From: Aphodosoma sp045126975
GTDB taxonomy: Bacteria; Bacteroidota; Bacteroidia; Bacteroidales; Paludibacteraceae
Length of the DNA: 64,000 bases
Direction: 5' to 3'
Assembly: GCA_045126975.1 (NCBI GenBank)
Contig: JBGVPL010000007.1
Location: 1 to 64,000, forward strand
Positions 14,157 through 22,597 of this stretch are shown piece by piece. The notes below the pieces were generated by a model. It had not been told where the DNA came from, made no database searches, and worked only from the letters and a program-made list of their open reading frames with translations. The position numbers and the translations under genes are program-made. How positions within the stretch are numbered: position 1 is the stretch's first letter; every line of letters starts with the position of its first letter.

Positions 14157-15434
14157 ATGAAACGTGATGCGATAGAATATTTGTATGAATGGAAATCTCG
14201 TTCTAATCATAAGCCGATGATAGTGAGAGGTGCTCGTCAGGTGGGAAAAACTTGGCTTATGCGTGAGTTTGCAGAACAGGCATACAAGAAGTATGTTTAT
14301 ATCAATTTTGAAGATAATGAGTTGGTGAGAGGGGTATTTGAACTTGATTTTGATATTGATAGAATAATTACTACTTTGCAGGTCGCGACAGAGACAATAA
14401 TTGATAAAGATACTCTAATAATATTTGATGAAATACAAGAGGCCCCAAAGGGGTTGACAGCATTGAAATATTTTTATGAAAAAGCTCCAGAATATTCGAT
14501 TTTGGCGGCAGGTTCGTTGTTGGGTATTTCGATGCACGAATCGGTGTCTTTTCCTGTGGGAAAAGTTGAATTTATGGATTTATATCCATTGTCATACAGA
14601 GAATTTTTGAATGCTTTAGGTCAATCGCAGTTAGTTAATATTCTTGCAACGAAAGATTGGGAGTTGATATCAGTTTTTCATACAAAATTTGTTGAGTATC
14701 TCAAAATGTATTATCTTGTAGGAGGTATGCCAGGAGTTGTGATGGAGTATATTGATACTAAAGATTTTAATCGTGTGCGAGTAGTGCAACAAGAAATATT
14801 AAATGCTTATGATAATGATTTTTCGAAGCATGCTCCGAACAGAGAGGTCCCTCGGTTAAGAATGGTATGGAGGTCGGTTTTGGCACAATTGTCGAAAGAG
14901 AATAAAAAATTTATTTATGGTATGATAAAAGAGGGTGCGAGAGCCAAAGATTTTGAATTGGCTTTGGAGTGGTTGCAAGATGCGGGATTGTTGTATAAAG
15001 TGAATCGTACAAAGTCTGGTAAAATGCCACTCTCGGCATACGAAGATTTTTCGGCATTCAAAATTTTTTTGCTTGATATAGGTTTGTTGTCGGCAATGGG
15101 TAAATTGAGTGTGCAAACTATTTTGAATGGAGATGCAATATTTGAAGAATTTAAAGGAGCTTTGACTGAACAATATGTTTTGCAGCAGTTGAAAATTTGT
15201 AGAGATATTGATATATATTATTGGTCTGCAGATAATTCGATTGGGGAATTGGATTTTATAATCCAGCAAAATGGAGTTATAACACCAATAGAGGTAAAAG
15301 CAGCAGAAAATTTGCAGTCGAAAAGCTTATCTGCTTTCATTAAGAGAAATCCAGAATTGAAAGGTTTGCGTTTGTCGATGTCGGGATATAAAGAACAAGA
15401 GTGGATGAGAAATAAACCACTATATGCAATATAA
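14157..15434 (+). CDS. AAA ATPase with DUF4143 domain
   Basis: This belongs to the AAA_14/DUF4143 family, widespread and often multicopy in Bacteroidota, with no settled function. Walker A is 'GARQVGKT' (residues 25-32), preceded by 'KPMIVR'; Walker B is 'TLIIFDEIQ' with Asp91-Glu92. 'SILAAGSLLG' is the usual sensor region. The C-terminal DUF4143 part contains 'GELDFIIQQNGVITPIEVK', a PD-(D/E)xK-nuclease-like arrangement (E, D, ExK). It is 425 residues, full length. The gene sits alone behind its own promoter and three tandem repeats, and 30 bases before porW. Family members have been linked to mobile elements and possible toxin-antitoxin or defence roles; that is background, not shown here. 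Confidence 0.9.
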   Translation: MKRDAIEYLYEWKSRSNHKPMIVRGARQVGKTWLMREFAEQAYKKYVYINFEDNELVRGVFELDFDIDRIITTLQVATETIIDKDTLIIFDEIQEAPKGLTALKYFYEKAPEYSILAAGSLLGISMHESVSFPVGKVEFMDLYPLSYREFLNALGQSQLVNILATKDWELISVFHTKFVEYLKMYYLVGGMPGVVMEYIDTKDFNRVRVVQQEILNAYDNDFSKHAPNREVPRLRMVWRSVLAQLSKENKKFIYGMIKEGARAKDFELALEWLQDAGLLYKVNRTKSGKMPLSAYEDFSAFKIFLLDIGLLSAMGKLSVQTILNGDAIFEEFKGALTEQYVLQQLKICRDIDIYYWSADNSIGELDFIIQQNGVITPIEVKAAENLQSKSLSAFIKRNPELKGLRLSMSGYKEQEWMRNKPLYAI

Positions 15435-15464
15435 TAAAAGTAAAAAAAATGCGTTAATATAGGT

Positions 15465-18161
15465 ATGAAAAAGTTGATTTATATATATGTGATATTGTTG
15501 ATAATCACGGGGTGTTCTACACAGAAAAATACGGGAGCGACACGTGGTTTTCATGAGATGTGCACGAAATATAATGTTGGATTTAATGCCCAGAATTCTT
15601 ATGTTGAGGGTCAAAAGGCGATAGATAAGGGTGCGAAAGATGATTTTACGCAGTTGATAGAGATGTATCCGATTTCGTATAAGGAGAATCAGACTGTGGC
15701 GTCGTCGCAGATGGACCGTGCGATAGAGAAATGCAGAAAAGCGATAAAGAAACATTCGATTACGAAGAAGCCTGAGCGCAACAAAAAGAAATGGAAAGAG
15801 CCTAAATATCAGTATTTTTATAATCAAGAGGAGTTTGTGCATGGCGTGAAAGAGGCATGGATTTTGTTGGGTAAGTCGGAGTTGCATAAGGGTGATTTTT
15901 TGGGTGCTGCATCGACATTTGGGTATATTCAGCGACATTATCCATCGGATTTGGAAATAGTGTGTGAGGCGAGGATTTGGCAGGCTCGTGCGTATGGCGA
16001 AATGGATTGGGTGTATGAGGCTTGGCAGGTGTTTGACCAAATAAAAGAGAATGATGTGGTGAAGCGATTGAATCAGGATTATGCTGAGGTGAAGGCATTT
16101 TTGTTGATGAAGGAGAATAATTATAAAGAGGCGATACCTTATTTGCAGTTGGCGGCGAAGAAGGAGAGTAATAAATATTTGTCGTCGAGATTCAATTACT
16201 TGCTTGGGCAGTTGTATCTTGAACAAAATCAGCGAGATAAAGCAACCGATTGTTTTAAGTTGGCAGTGCGTCAGTCGCAAACTTATCCGATGGAGTTTAA
16301 TGCGAGATTGATGATGTTGCAATGCAATGATGAGGCTTGGGAGAAGAATGTGAAGAAGTTGAAACGCATGGCGAAAAATTATAACAATAAAGATTATAAA
16401 GACCAGATTTATACTGTTGTAGGTAATATTTATTTGAGCCATAAAGATACGACAGAGGCGATAGAGGCGTATAAACTTGCGATAGAGGAGAGTACGCGAG
16501 GCGGAGTGGAGAAAGCGGCTGTGTTGGTTACGTTGGGAGATTTGTATTATTCGCAAAAAGAGTATATCGATGCGCACCCTTGTTATCAAGAGGCATCGGG
16601 TATATTGAAGACTGAACATCCTGATTATAAACGAGTATCGAAGTTGGGAGAGGCATTGGGAGAGTTGGCTGTGAACTATAATACAGTGGAATTGCAAGAT
16701 AGTCTTCAGCATTTGGCAACGTTGAGCGAAGAGGAGCAATTGAAGATAGTAGAGAAGATAATTGATGAGGTAATAGCTGAAGAGGAAGAGGCAGCACGAT
16801 TGGCAAAAGAGGCAGAGACAAAGGGGTTTGAGGAATCGACACGACCAAGTATGTCGGTGCCTACGTTGGGCGGTGTGAAAGATTGGTATTTCTATAACGA
16901 CCAGTTGAAAACACAAGGTGCTCAACAATTTAAGCAGAAATGGGGTAAGCGCGTGTTGGAAGATAACTGGCGTAGAGCGAATAAGGTGAGTACGGCACCT
17001 GCGATGGAAGATGAGTCGGACTTGTCCGATGAGTCAGACGGGTCTGGCATGTCCGACGAGTCTGACCAATCTGACTTAGGAGTGCCAGCGCATCATAAGC
17101 CAGAGTATTATTTGTCGCAGATACCGAAAGATAGTGCAGCGATTGCGGCATCGAATGTGGCTATTGCGGATGCGCTATATGCAATGGCAGGAATTTATGA
17201 TGAGAAATTGAATGATTATTTGATGTCGCTTGAAACATATAAGGAGTTTCAACGTCGATTTGCTAAGGATGCGAGAGAATTAGAGGGATATTATTCGAGT
17301 TACAGAGTTTGTGGTAAATTGGAAGATAAAGAGGGTCAAGAAGCTTATCGTCAGAAGATTGTGACGGAATATCCAGAAAGCAAATATGCAGCGGTGTTGT
17401 CGCAACCCGACTATTTGGAACGTACAAAAGAGATGTTGGCAATGCAAGATTCGCTCTATGCCGATACATACGCAGCGTATAGCAAAGGAGAATTCAATCG
17501 AGTGTTTGCCAATTATGATAACATGGCTAAGAATTATTCGATGAGTTCGTTGATGCCAAAATTTGCGTTCTTGAATGCGTTGAGCATAGGCAAGACACAG
17601 GCGGAAGAGCCATTCTATCAGGCATTGACAGAGTTGGTTGAGAAATATCCGCAATCGGATGTAACACCGATGTGTAAAGATATATTGGCATTGATGAGTC
17701 AGGGACGTGAGGCGCAACAAGGAACGACACATGGTTCGATACTCGAAAAGCGTGAGGAGTTGGCACAAGAGGAGATGGTGGATGAGGAGTTGAAAAATGC
17801 GACATTCTCGGCTGATAAGAAAACGACACACTATTTGTTGTTGATACCACGTAACGAGTCGGTGAATATCAACGCATTGTTGTATGATTTGGCGGCATTC
17901 AATTTCACTAAATTTATGATTAAAGATTACGATTTGGCGAAACGCAGTGTTGGTGGATTGACATATATTTCGATAACAACCGAGTCGTATGAAGAGACAG
18001 AGTGGTATGAGCGCACAATGCTTGCCGAGCCTACATTGCAGGGCAAAATCACTCTCGACCAAGTGGAGCGTGTGATTATTTCGGAAGAGAATTTGAAATT
18101 GATTGAACAAGGAAAAACGTGGGAAGAGTATAAATTATGGAATAAGGAATTTTTGCGATAA
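15465..18161 (+). CDS. porW: PorW/SprE-like T9SS lipoprotein with TPR repeats
   Basis: This 898-residue lipoprotein resembles PorW (SprE in gliding flavobacteria), needed for type IX secretion, probably at the outer membrane periplasmic face. The signal ends 'ILLIITGC' with Cys17 as lipidation site. The N-terminal pattern 'TRGFHEMCTKYNVGFNAQNSY' is typical of SprE/PorW. TPR-like helical pairs follow across residues ~110-420 ('LLGKSELHKGDFLGAASTFG' and similar), with more TPRs in the second half. An acidic run at ~517-538 ('DESDLSDESDGSGMSDESDQ') comes from a DNA repeat at 17012-17077 and is probably a spacer or tolerated insertion. The next gene is PorX, another T9SS factor, on the same strand. 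The name is based on architecture and neighbourhood. Confidence 0.87.
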   Translation: MKKLIYIYVILLIITGCSTQKNTGATRGFHEMCTKYNVGFNAQNSYVEGQKAIDKGAKDDFTQLIEMYPISYKENQTVASSQMDRAIEKCRKAIKKHSITKKPERNKKKWKEPKYQYFYNQEEFVHGVKEAWILLGKSELHKGDFLGAASTFGYIQRHYPSDLEIVCEARIWQARAYGEMDWVYEAWQVFDQIKENDVVKRLNQDYAEVKAFLLMKENNYKEAIPYLQLAAKKESNKYLSSRFNYLLGQLYLEQNQRDKATDCFKLAVRQSQTYPMEFNARLMMLQCNDEAWEKNVKKLKRMAKNYNNKDYKDQIYTVVGNIYLSHKDTTEAIEAYKLAIEESTRGGVEKAAVLVTLGDLYYSQKEYIDAHPCYQEASGILKTEHPDYKRVSKLGEALGELAVNYNTVELQDSLQHLATLSEEEQLKIVEKIIDEVIAEEEEAARLAKEAETKGFEESTRPSMSVPTLGGVKDWYFYNDQLKTQGAQQFKQKWGKRVLEDNWRRANKVSTAPAMEDESDLSDESDGSGMSDESDQSDLGVPAHHKPEYYLSQIPKDSAAIAASNVAIADALYAMAGIYDEKLNDYLMSLETYKEFQRRFAKDARELEGYYSSYRVCGKLEDKEGQEAYRQKIVTEYPESKYAAVLSQPDYLERTKEMLAMQDSLYADTYAAYSKGEFNRVFANYDNMAKNYSMSSLMPKFAFLNALSIGKTQAEEPFYQALTELVEKYPQSDVTPMCKDILALMSQGREAQQGTTHGSILEKREELAQEEMVDEELKNATFSADKKTTHYLLLIPRNESVNINALLYDLAAFNFTKFMIKDYDLAKRSVGGLTYISITTESYEETEWYERTMLAEPTLQGKITLDQVERVIISEENLKLIEQGKTWEEYKLWNKEFLR

Positions 18162-18269
18162 GCGAGAGCAATCAAACTTGTTTGAATTGCCGAGCCGAGC
18201 AAAAATCTTGAGCGAAGCGAAAAATAGGGAGTAGGGAACAGGGAGTTTAATATTTAAAAATATGAAATT

Positions 18270-19808
18270 ATGACAATACTTTGGGTAGATGATGAAATTG
18301 ACCTTTTGAAGCCTTATACGATATTTTTGGCTGATAAGGGGTATGATGTAGAGACTGCATCGAATGGTCAGGACGCAATAGATTTGTGTCGTGAGAATGT
18401 GTACGACATAGTGTTTCTTGATGAGAATATGCCAGGCTTGAGTGGTTTGGAGACTTTGGCGCGCATAAGCGAAATGCGTCCTAACTTGCCTGTGGTGATG
18501 ATTACGAAGAGCGAAGAGGAGAACATCATGGATATGGCTATTGGCAATAAGATTACGGATTATCTTATTAAGCCAGTGAACCCAAATCAGATATTGATGA
18601 CGTTGAAGAAACATCTGCATAAGCGTGAGATTTTCAGCGAACAGACGACTACTAATTACCGTCAGGAGTTTGCACAAATCGGTATGCAGATATCGGACCG
18701 TTTGTCGGCTGACGAGTGGAAAGAGTTGTATAAGAAGTTGATAAATTGGGATTTGAAGCTCAACGAGGCAGACAACGAAATGCACGAAATGCTGAATATG
18801 CAGCGTGAAGAGGCAAATAATATGTTTATGCGTTTCGTGAAAAATAATTATGAACAGTGGGTGAATGATGTAGATAATCGTCCGTTGATTAGTCCCGATA
18901 TATTCAAAAAGAAGATATTTCCGCTATTGGATGAGGGCGAAAAGGTGTTTTTTGTGTTGATTGATAACTTCCGTTATGACCAATGGCGTATGATACAAGA
19001 GGTGTTGGCTGATTTTTATACGTTTGAGGAGGATGATTTGTATTTTAGTATATTGCCAACAGCGACGCAATATGCTCGTAATGCGATATTTGCGGGATTG
19101 ATGCCGTTGCAAATCAAGAAGATGTTCCCGGCGTTGTGGGTTGATGAGGAGGATGAAGAGGGTAAGAATATGAATGAAGAGGAGTTGATACGCACGATGT
19201 TGGAGCGTTATCGCAGACCGATTCCGTTCTCGTACCATAAATTGAATAATTCCGAAGCAGGCGAGAAGTTGATTGAGCAGTTGCATAAGTTGGAGAAAAA
19301 TCCATTGAATGTGTGCGTTATCAACTTTGTAGATATGTTGTCGCACGCTCGTACTGATAGCAAAATGATTCGTGAATTGGCTAATACAGAGGCGGCATAT
19401 AGGTCGTTGGCAGTGTCGTGGTTCCGTCATTCATCTACATTTACGTTGTTTAAAGAGTTGGCACGCAGGGGATTTAAGGTTGTGGTTTCGACCGACCATG
19501 GCACAGTGCATGTGGATAGAGCGATAAAGGTGGTGGGCGATAAGAATACGAATGTGAATTTACGCTATAAGGTGGGTAAGACTTTGTCGTACAATAAGAA
19601 AGAGGTGTTTGAGGTAACAAATCCTGCAGCTATTCAGTTGCCAGCACCGAATGTGAGTTCGACATTTATTTTTGCCGGTGGCAACGACTTCTTTGCTTAT
19701 CCGAATAATTATAACTATTATGTTAGTTATTATAAAGATACATTCCAACATGGAGGAGTGTCGATGGAAGAGATGATAGTGCCAATAGTAACAATGTCAG
19801 CGAAATAA
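18270..19808 (+). CDS. porX: PorX, response regulator with PglZ-type phosphatase domain
   Basis: PorX regulates and participates in the type IX secretion system. Residues 1-~120 form a receiver domain: acidic pocket Asp7/Asp8, phospho-acceptor Asp51 in 'FLDENMPG' and Lys80 in 'MITKSEEE'. A helical linker follows, then an alkaline-phosphatase-superfamily PglZ domain beginning 'VFFVLIDNFRYDQW' (metal-site Asp232), with the conserved 'PTATQYARN' (Thr264/Thr266, the likely catalytic threonine region) and 'STDHGT' with Asp409/His410. There is no DNA-binding domain. At 512 residues it is full length. Known relatives are activated by a histidine kinase (PorY), which is not in this window. The gene follows porW after ~108 bases that contain only short repeats and no promoter I can see. 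Confidence 0.92.
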   Translation: MTILWVDDEIDLLKPYTIFLADKGYDVETASNGQDAIDLCRENVYDIVFLDENMPGLSGLETLARISEMRPNLPVVMITKSEEENIMDMAIGNKITDYLIKPVNPNQILMTLKKHLHKREIFSEQTTTNYRQEFAQIGMQISDRLSADEWKELYKKLINWDLKLNEADNEMHEMLNMQREEANNMFMRFVKNNYEQWVNDVDNRPLISPDIFKKKIFPLLDEGEKVFFVLIDNFRYDQWRMIQEVLADFYTFEEDDLYFSILPTATQYARNAIFAGLMPLQIKKMFPALWVDEEDEEGKNMNEEELIRTMLERYRRPIPFSYHKLNNSEAGEKLIEQLHKLEKNPLNVCVINFVDMLSHARTDSKMIRELANTEAAYRSLAVSWFRHSSTFTLFKELARRGFKVVVSTDHGTVHVDRAIKVVGDKNTNVNLRYKVGKTLSYNKKEVFEVTNPAAIQLPAPNVSSTFIFAGGNDFFAYPNNYNYYVSYYKDTFQHGGVSMEEMIVPIVTMSAK

Positions 19809-19837
19809 AAATTGAGAATTGAAAATTGAGAATTGAA

Positions 19838-19906
19838 AAGACAGAATAACATAAGAACATAAAAATATAATTTGATAAATTTTGTTTTTTTTTGTTCTTC
19901 TGTCTT
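19838..19906 (+). terminator. Possible stem-loop between porX and murF
   Basis: AAGACAGAA (19838-19846) can pair with TTCTGTCTT (19898-19906), with an inner A-/T-rich region and a T9 run at 19885-19893. It belongs to the same sequence family (gaca-aaataacataagaaca) as the terminator after htpG. The loop is long, so this is a weak terminator call. Confidence 0.35.
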
Positions 19907-19923
19907 ATGAAAAAGTATATAAG

Positions 19924-21333
19924 ATGGAAATAAAAGAGTTATATGAGATTTATAAGGCTCATCCAGTGGTGACGACAGATAGCCGTAATTGCCCAGAGGG
20001 GTCGATATTTTTTGCATTGAAGGGAGAGACTTTCGATGGTAATAAATTTGCTGTGTCGGCAATAGAGAAGGGTTGTGCGTATGCTGTGGTGGATGATTTG
20101 GAGCAATGCACAATGCACAATGCACAATGCACAATTAAACAATCTCAATTGATTGTGGTGAAGAATGTCTTGGAGACATTGCAGCAGTTGGCGCGTTATC
20201 ATCGTGAGCAGTTGGGTATTCCAGTTGTGGGAATTACGGGTACGAATGGTAAGACTACGACAAAAGAGTTGGTGGCGGCGGTATTGAGCAGAAAATATCG
20301 TGTGCAATATACACAAGGTAATTTTAATAATCATATCGGTGTGCCATTGACATTGTTGAGTATCAAGCCTGATTGTGAGATTGCTGTTGTGGAAATGGGA
20401 GCAAATCATCCGGGCGAAATCAAGGCGTTGGCAAACATAGCATTGCCAACATGTGGGTTGATTACGAATGTAGGTAAGGCTCACCTCGAAGGATTTGGTT
20501 CGCTTGAAGGTGTGATAAATACCAAAAAAGAGTTGTATGATAATATTGTGGCTCGTGGTGGACATATATTTTTGAATGCTGCAAATCCTTATTTGACAAA
20601 TATAATAAATAACTTTCAACTTTTTATCGCCAAAGGCTCAAAGACCTTCGGTTCAACTTTCAACTTTCAGCTTTCAACTTATAGCGCAAATGCTGATATT
20701 AAGGCGGATGTGAATGGCAAATTGTTGCGTTGTGCACCGTATGTTGAATTTGAGTGGCATTCTTCACTCCTCACTCCTCACTCCTCACTCCTCACTCACT
20801 TCGTGGGAGCATATAACCTTGATAATATGTTGGCGGCGATTACGGTGGGATTGCATTTTGGGGTTGAGAGGGATGATATTTGTGCTGCGATAAGTGAGTA
20901 TATGCCAGCGAATAATCGTTCGCAATTGACTAAAACAGAGCGTAATACTTTGATTGTAGATGCTTATAATGCTAATCCGACAAGTATGATGGCGGCAATT
21001 GACAATTTTGATATCATGGAGGGTGAGAATAAGATAGCGATATTGGGCGATATGCTTGAATTGGGCGAACAGTCGGAGATTGAGCATCAGAATATTGTGC
21101 GTAGATTGATGGAGTCGAAGATAGAGCGTATTATATTGGTAGGTAAAGAATTTGAAAAAGCATGTGATAAGTTAGGAGTTAGGGGTGAGGAGTTAGGAGT
21201 TAATTCTAAATTTTCAATTTTCAACTCTCAACTCTTAACTCTCAACTCTCAACTTTCAACTCTTAACTCTCAATTAATATTGCTTAAAGGGTCGAATGGT
21301 ATAGGGCTTTACAAATTAATTCCTTATCTATAA
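19924..21333 (+). CDS. murF: UDP-MurNAc-tripeptide--D-Ala-D-Ala ligase
   Basis: MurF adds the D-Ala-D-Ala dipeptide in the last cytoplasmic step of peptidoglycan precursor synthesis, using ATP. Hallmarks are 'VTTDSRNCPEGSIFFALKG' at the N-terminus, the P-loop 'GITGTNGKTTTKE' (from residue 103), 'NFNNHIGVPLTLL', 'EMGANHPGEI' and the C-terminal 'DAYNANPTSM'. The start is 19924 (MEIKELYE); 14 extra codons upstream have no family support. At 469 residues it is slightly long, because four repeat patches are read in frame: 20104-20134 (acaatgcac oligomer), 20617-20690 and 21205-21285 (aactctcaa-type), 20763-20800 (ctcactcct), plus gaggagtta units at 21175-21205. The frame stays intact throughout. 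Its stop overlaps the next start (TAATG). Confidence 0.94.
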   Translation: MEIKELYEIYKAHPVVTTDSRNCPEGSIFFALKGETFDGNKFAVSAIEKGCAYAVVDDLEQCTMHNAQCTIKQSQLIVVKNVLETLQQLARYHREQLGIPVVGITGTNGKTTTKELVAAVLSRKYRVQYTQGNFNNHIGVPLTLLSIKPDCEIAVVEMGANHPGEIKALANIALPTCGLITNVGKAHLEGFGSLEGVINTKKELYDNIVARGGHIFLNAANPYLTNIINNFQLFIAKGSKTFGSTFNFQLSTYSANADIKADVNGKLLRCAPYVEFEWHSSLLTPHSSLLTHFVGAYNLDNMLAAITVGLHFGVERDDICAAISEYMPANNRSQLTKTERNTLIVDAYNANPTSMMAAIDNFDIMEGENKIAILGDMLELGEQSEIEHQNIVRRLMESKIERIILVGKEFEKACDKLGVRGEELGVNSKFSIFNSQLLTLNSQLSTLNSQLILLKGSNGIGLYKLIPYL

Positions 21334-21830
21334 TGAGAAAATATTTGTACTCTGTGGTGGCGGTGTGTACACAACCTCTTGTAGAGACGCAATATATTGC
21401 GTCTCTACTTTGCGCATTGTTATTTGTACTTTCGTCATGTGATGGTGACGTTAATCAGATTAGTCCAATTCCTGATGCACCAGTGAGTTATACGCTGAAT
21501 ATATTGCGTGATGCGCCAGAGTTGATGACGCCAGGGAATAGTGTGGCAATTACAGAGCCAAATAAGCAGGGACAGTATATAGGGTACGGGGGATTGTTGA
21601 TTTGTTGTGGAGTGGATGAGCAGTATTATGCATTTGATTTGAGTTGTCCGCATGAGCATAGACGTGATGTGACGGTTGCGCCTAATATGATATTTGCTAC
21701 ATGTCCTGAATGTGGATCGCAATTTGATTTGGGTTTTGGTACGGGTTTTTGTAACAAAGGAGAGTCGAAATATCCATTAAAACGATATACAGTTACTCGT
21801 AATGGAGATTATTTGAGAGTGACAAGATAA
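21333..21830 (+). CDS. Rieske-like [2Fe-2S] lipoprotein, atypical ligands
   Basis: This 165-residue exported protein is likely lipidated at Cys36 ('LFVLSSC'). The Rieske-like fold is seen in 'CPHEHRRDVTVAPN' (Cys105, His107) and 'ATCPECGSQFDL' (Cys124, Cys127). Classic Rieske proteins have CxH and CxxH; here the last His is Cys127, so the cluster, if bound, would have three Cys and one His, or His109 might take part. The signal peptide contains a block 'TQPLVETQYIASL' encoded by a 28-bp palindromic repeat (21381-21408), lengthening the signal region. The ATG overlaps the stop of murF. The redox partner is unknown. Confidence 0.8.
   Translation: MRKYLYSVVAVCTQPLVETQYIASLLCALLFVLSSCDGDVNQISPIPDAPVSYTLNILRDAPELMTPGNSVAITEPNKQGQYIGYGGLLICCGVDEQYYAFDLSCPHEHRRDVTVAPNMIFATCPECGSQFDLGFGTGFCNKGESKYPLKRYTVTRNGDYLRVTR
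21381..21408. repeat. 28-bp perfect palindrome in the Rieske signal-peptide region
   Basis: The left arm GTAGAGACGCAATA is followed directly by its exact reverse complement. It is read in frame between the start codon and the lipobox of the Rieske-like gene. Confidence 0.9.
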
Positions 21831-21846
21831 AAAATATGTGAAAATA

Positions 21847-21878
21847 TTTTGTGCAATGAATTAAATTGACTAACTTTG
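21847..21878 (+). promoter_or_regulatory. Promoter of gcvH
   Basis: TTTTG (21847-21851) and TAACTTTG (21871-21878) are 19 bases apart, matching the Bacteroidota -33/-7 consensus. The transcript would have a leader of about 125 bases before gcvH, containing the repeated block at 21951-22010. Confidence 0.72.
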
Positions 21879-21950
21879 CGCACTCAAATGTAGGTCGATT
21901 GTCAACTGACAACGGTCAACAGATAATTCAAAAAAGAATCATACTAACTT

Positions 21951-22010
21951 AGGCGAAAGTTGAGGACAAAAAGTCTTGTTGCTCGCTACTCGCTACTAAA
22001 AATCTATATT
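21951..22010 (+). repeat. Repeated 60-base leader before gcvH
   Basis: This starts aggcgaaagttgaggaca, includes gctcgctactcgctac, and ends aaaatctatatt directly at the ATG. A nearly identical block precedes htpG (22539-22597), so two unrelated genes share the same 5' leader. Confidence 0.8.
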
Positions 22011-22388
22011 ATGAACTTACCAAACAATCTTAAGTACACTAAAGACCACGAATGGATTCGCGTAGAAGGCGAAGTTGCATACGTAGGTATCACTGATTTC
22101 GCTCAATCAGAACTTGGTGAAATCGTATTCGTTGAAAACGAAAAAGAAGGCGAAACTATCGACGCTAACGAAGTATTCGGTTCTATTGAAGCTGTTAAAA
22201 CTGTTTCTGACCTTTGTATGCCTGTAACAGGTGAAATCCTCGAAGTAAATGCTGCTCTCGAAGATGCTCCTGAATTGGTTAACAACGACCCATACGGCGA
22301 AGGCTGGATGATCAAAATCGCAGTTAAAGACGCTGCTGAACTTGATGGCCTTATGGATGCTGAAGCTTATGCTGCTTTCATCGCATAA
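22011..22388 (+). CDS. gcvH: Glycine cleavage system H protein
   Basis: GcvH carries the lipoyl group that shuttles the aminomethyl unit between the P, T and L proteins of the glycine cleavage system. The protein (125 residues from ATG 22011, MNLPNNLKYTKDHEW) has the lipoylation site Lys63 in 'SIEAVKTVSD' and the family pattern 'VGITDFAQSELGEIVFVE'. An upstream in-frame extension (from 21960) is encoded by the repeat leader and has no family support. Codons are C-ending far more often than in neighbours (AAC, TTC, GAC, CTC), a sign of high expression. The other glycine cleavage genes are not in this window. A strong terminator follows. Confidence 0.95.
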   Translation: MNLPNNLKYTKDHEWIRVEGEVAYVGITDFAQSELGEIVFVENEKEGETIDANEVFGSIEAVKTVSDLCMPVTGEILEVNAALEDAPELVNNDPYGEGWMIKIAVKDAAELDGLMDAEAYAAFIA

Positions 22389-22410
22389 TTAAATTTCGTG
22401 TAAATGATAT

Positions 22411-22444
22411 AAAAGCGAAATCCTTTGGGATTTCGCTTTTTTTT
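22411..22444 (+). terminator. Terminator of gcvH
   Basis: AAAAGCGAAATCC (22411-22423) pairs with GGATTTCGCTTTT (22428-22440) across a TTTG loop, with the T-run continuing to 22444. It lies 22 bases beyond the gcvH stop. Confidence 0.92.
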
Positions 22445-22538
22445 GTGCCATTGTGGCAGAATTGTATAGTATTGGCATTGTATTTGAAAATAGGTTGATC
22501 GTATGATAGAGTTATTAAAAATCAAATAAATATTAATG

Positions 22539-22597
22539 AGGCGAAGTCGAGTACAAAAAGTCTTGCTACTCGTTACTCGCTACTAAAAATCTATATT
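22539..22597 (+). repeat. Repeated leader before htpG
   Basis: About 90% identical by eye to the gcvH leader at 21951-22010: gaggcgaagtcgagtaca, ttactcgctactaaaaatct, then atatt directly before the ATG. Confidence 0.8.

Noticed and set aside
15420..18110. Long minus-strand open frames opposite porW (up to 502 codons)
   Set aside because: They are shadows of the clearly coding plus-strand TPR gene; the translations are rich in Leu, Ile, His and Arg without domains, and they have no promoter.
21960..22010. Extended N-terminus of GcvH from the earlier start
   Set aside because: The extra 17 residues are encoded by the shared leader repeat, and the family begins at the ATG at 22011.
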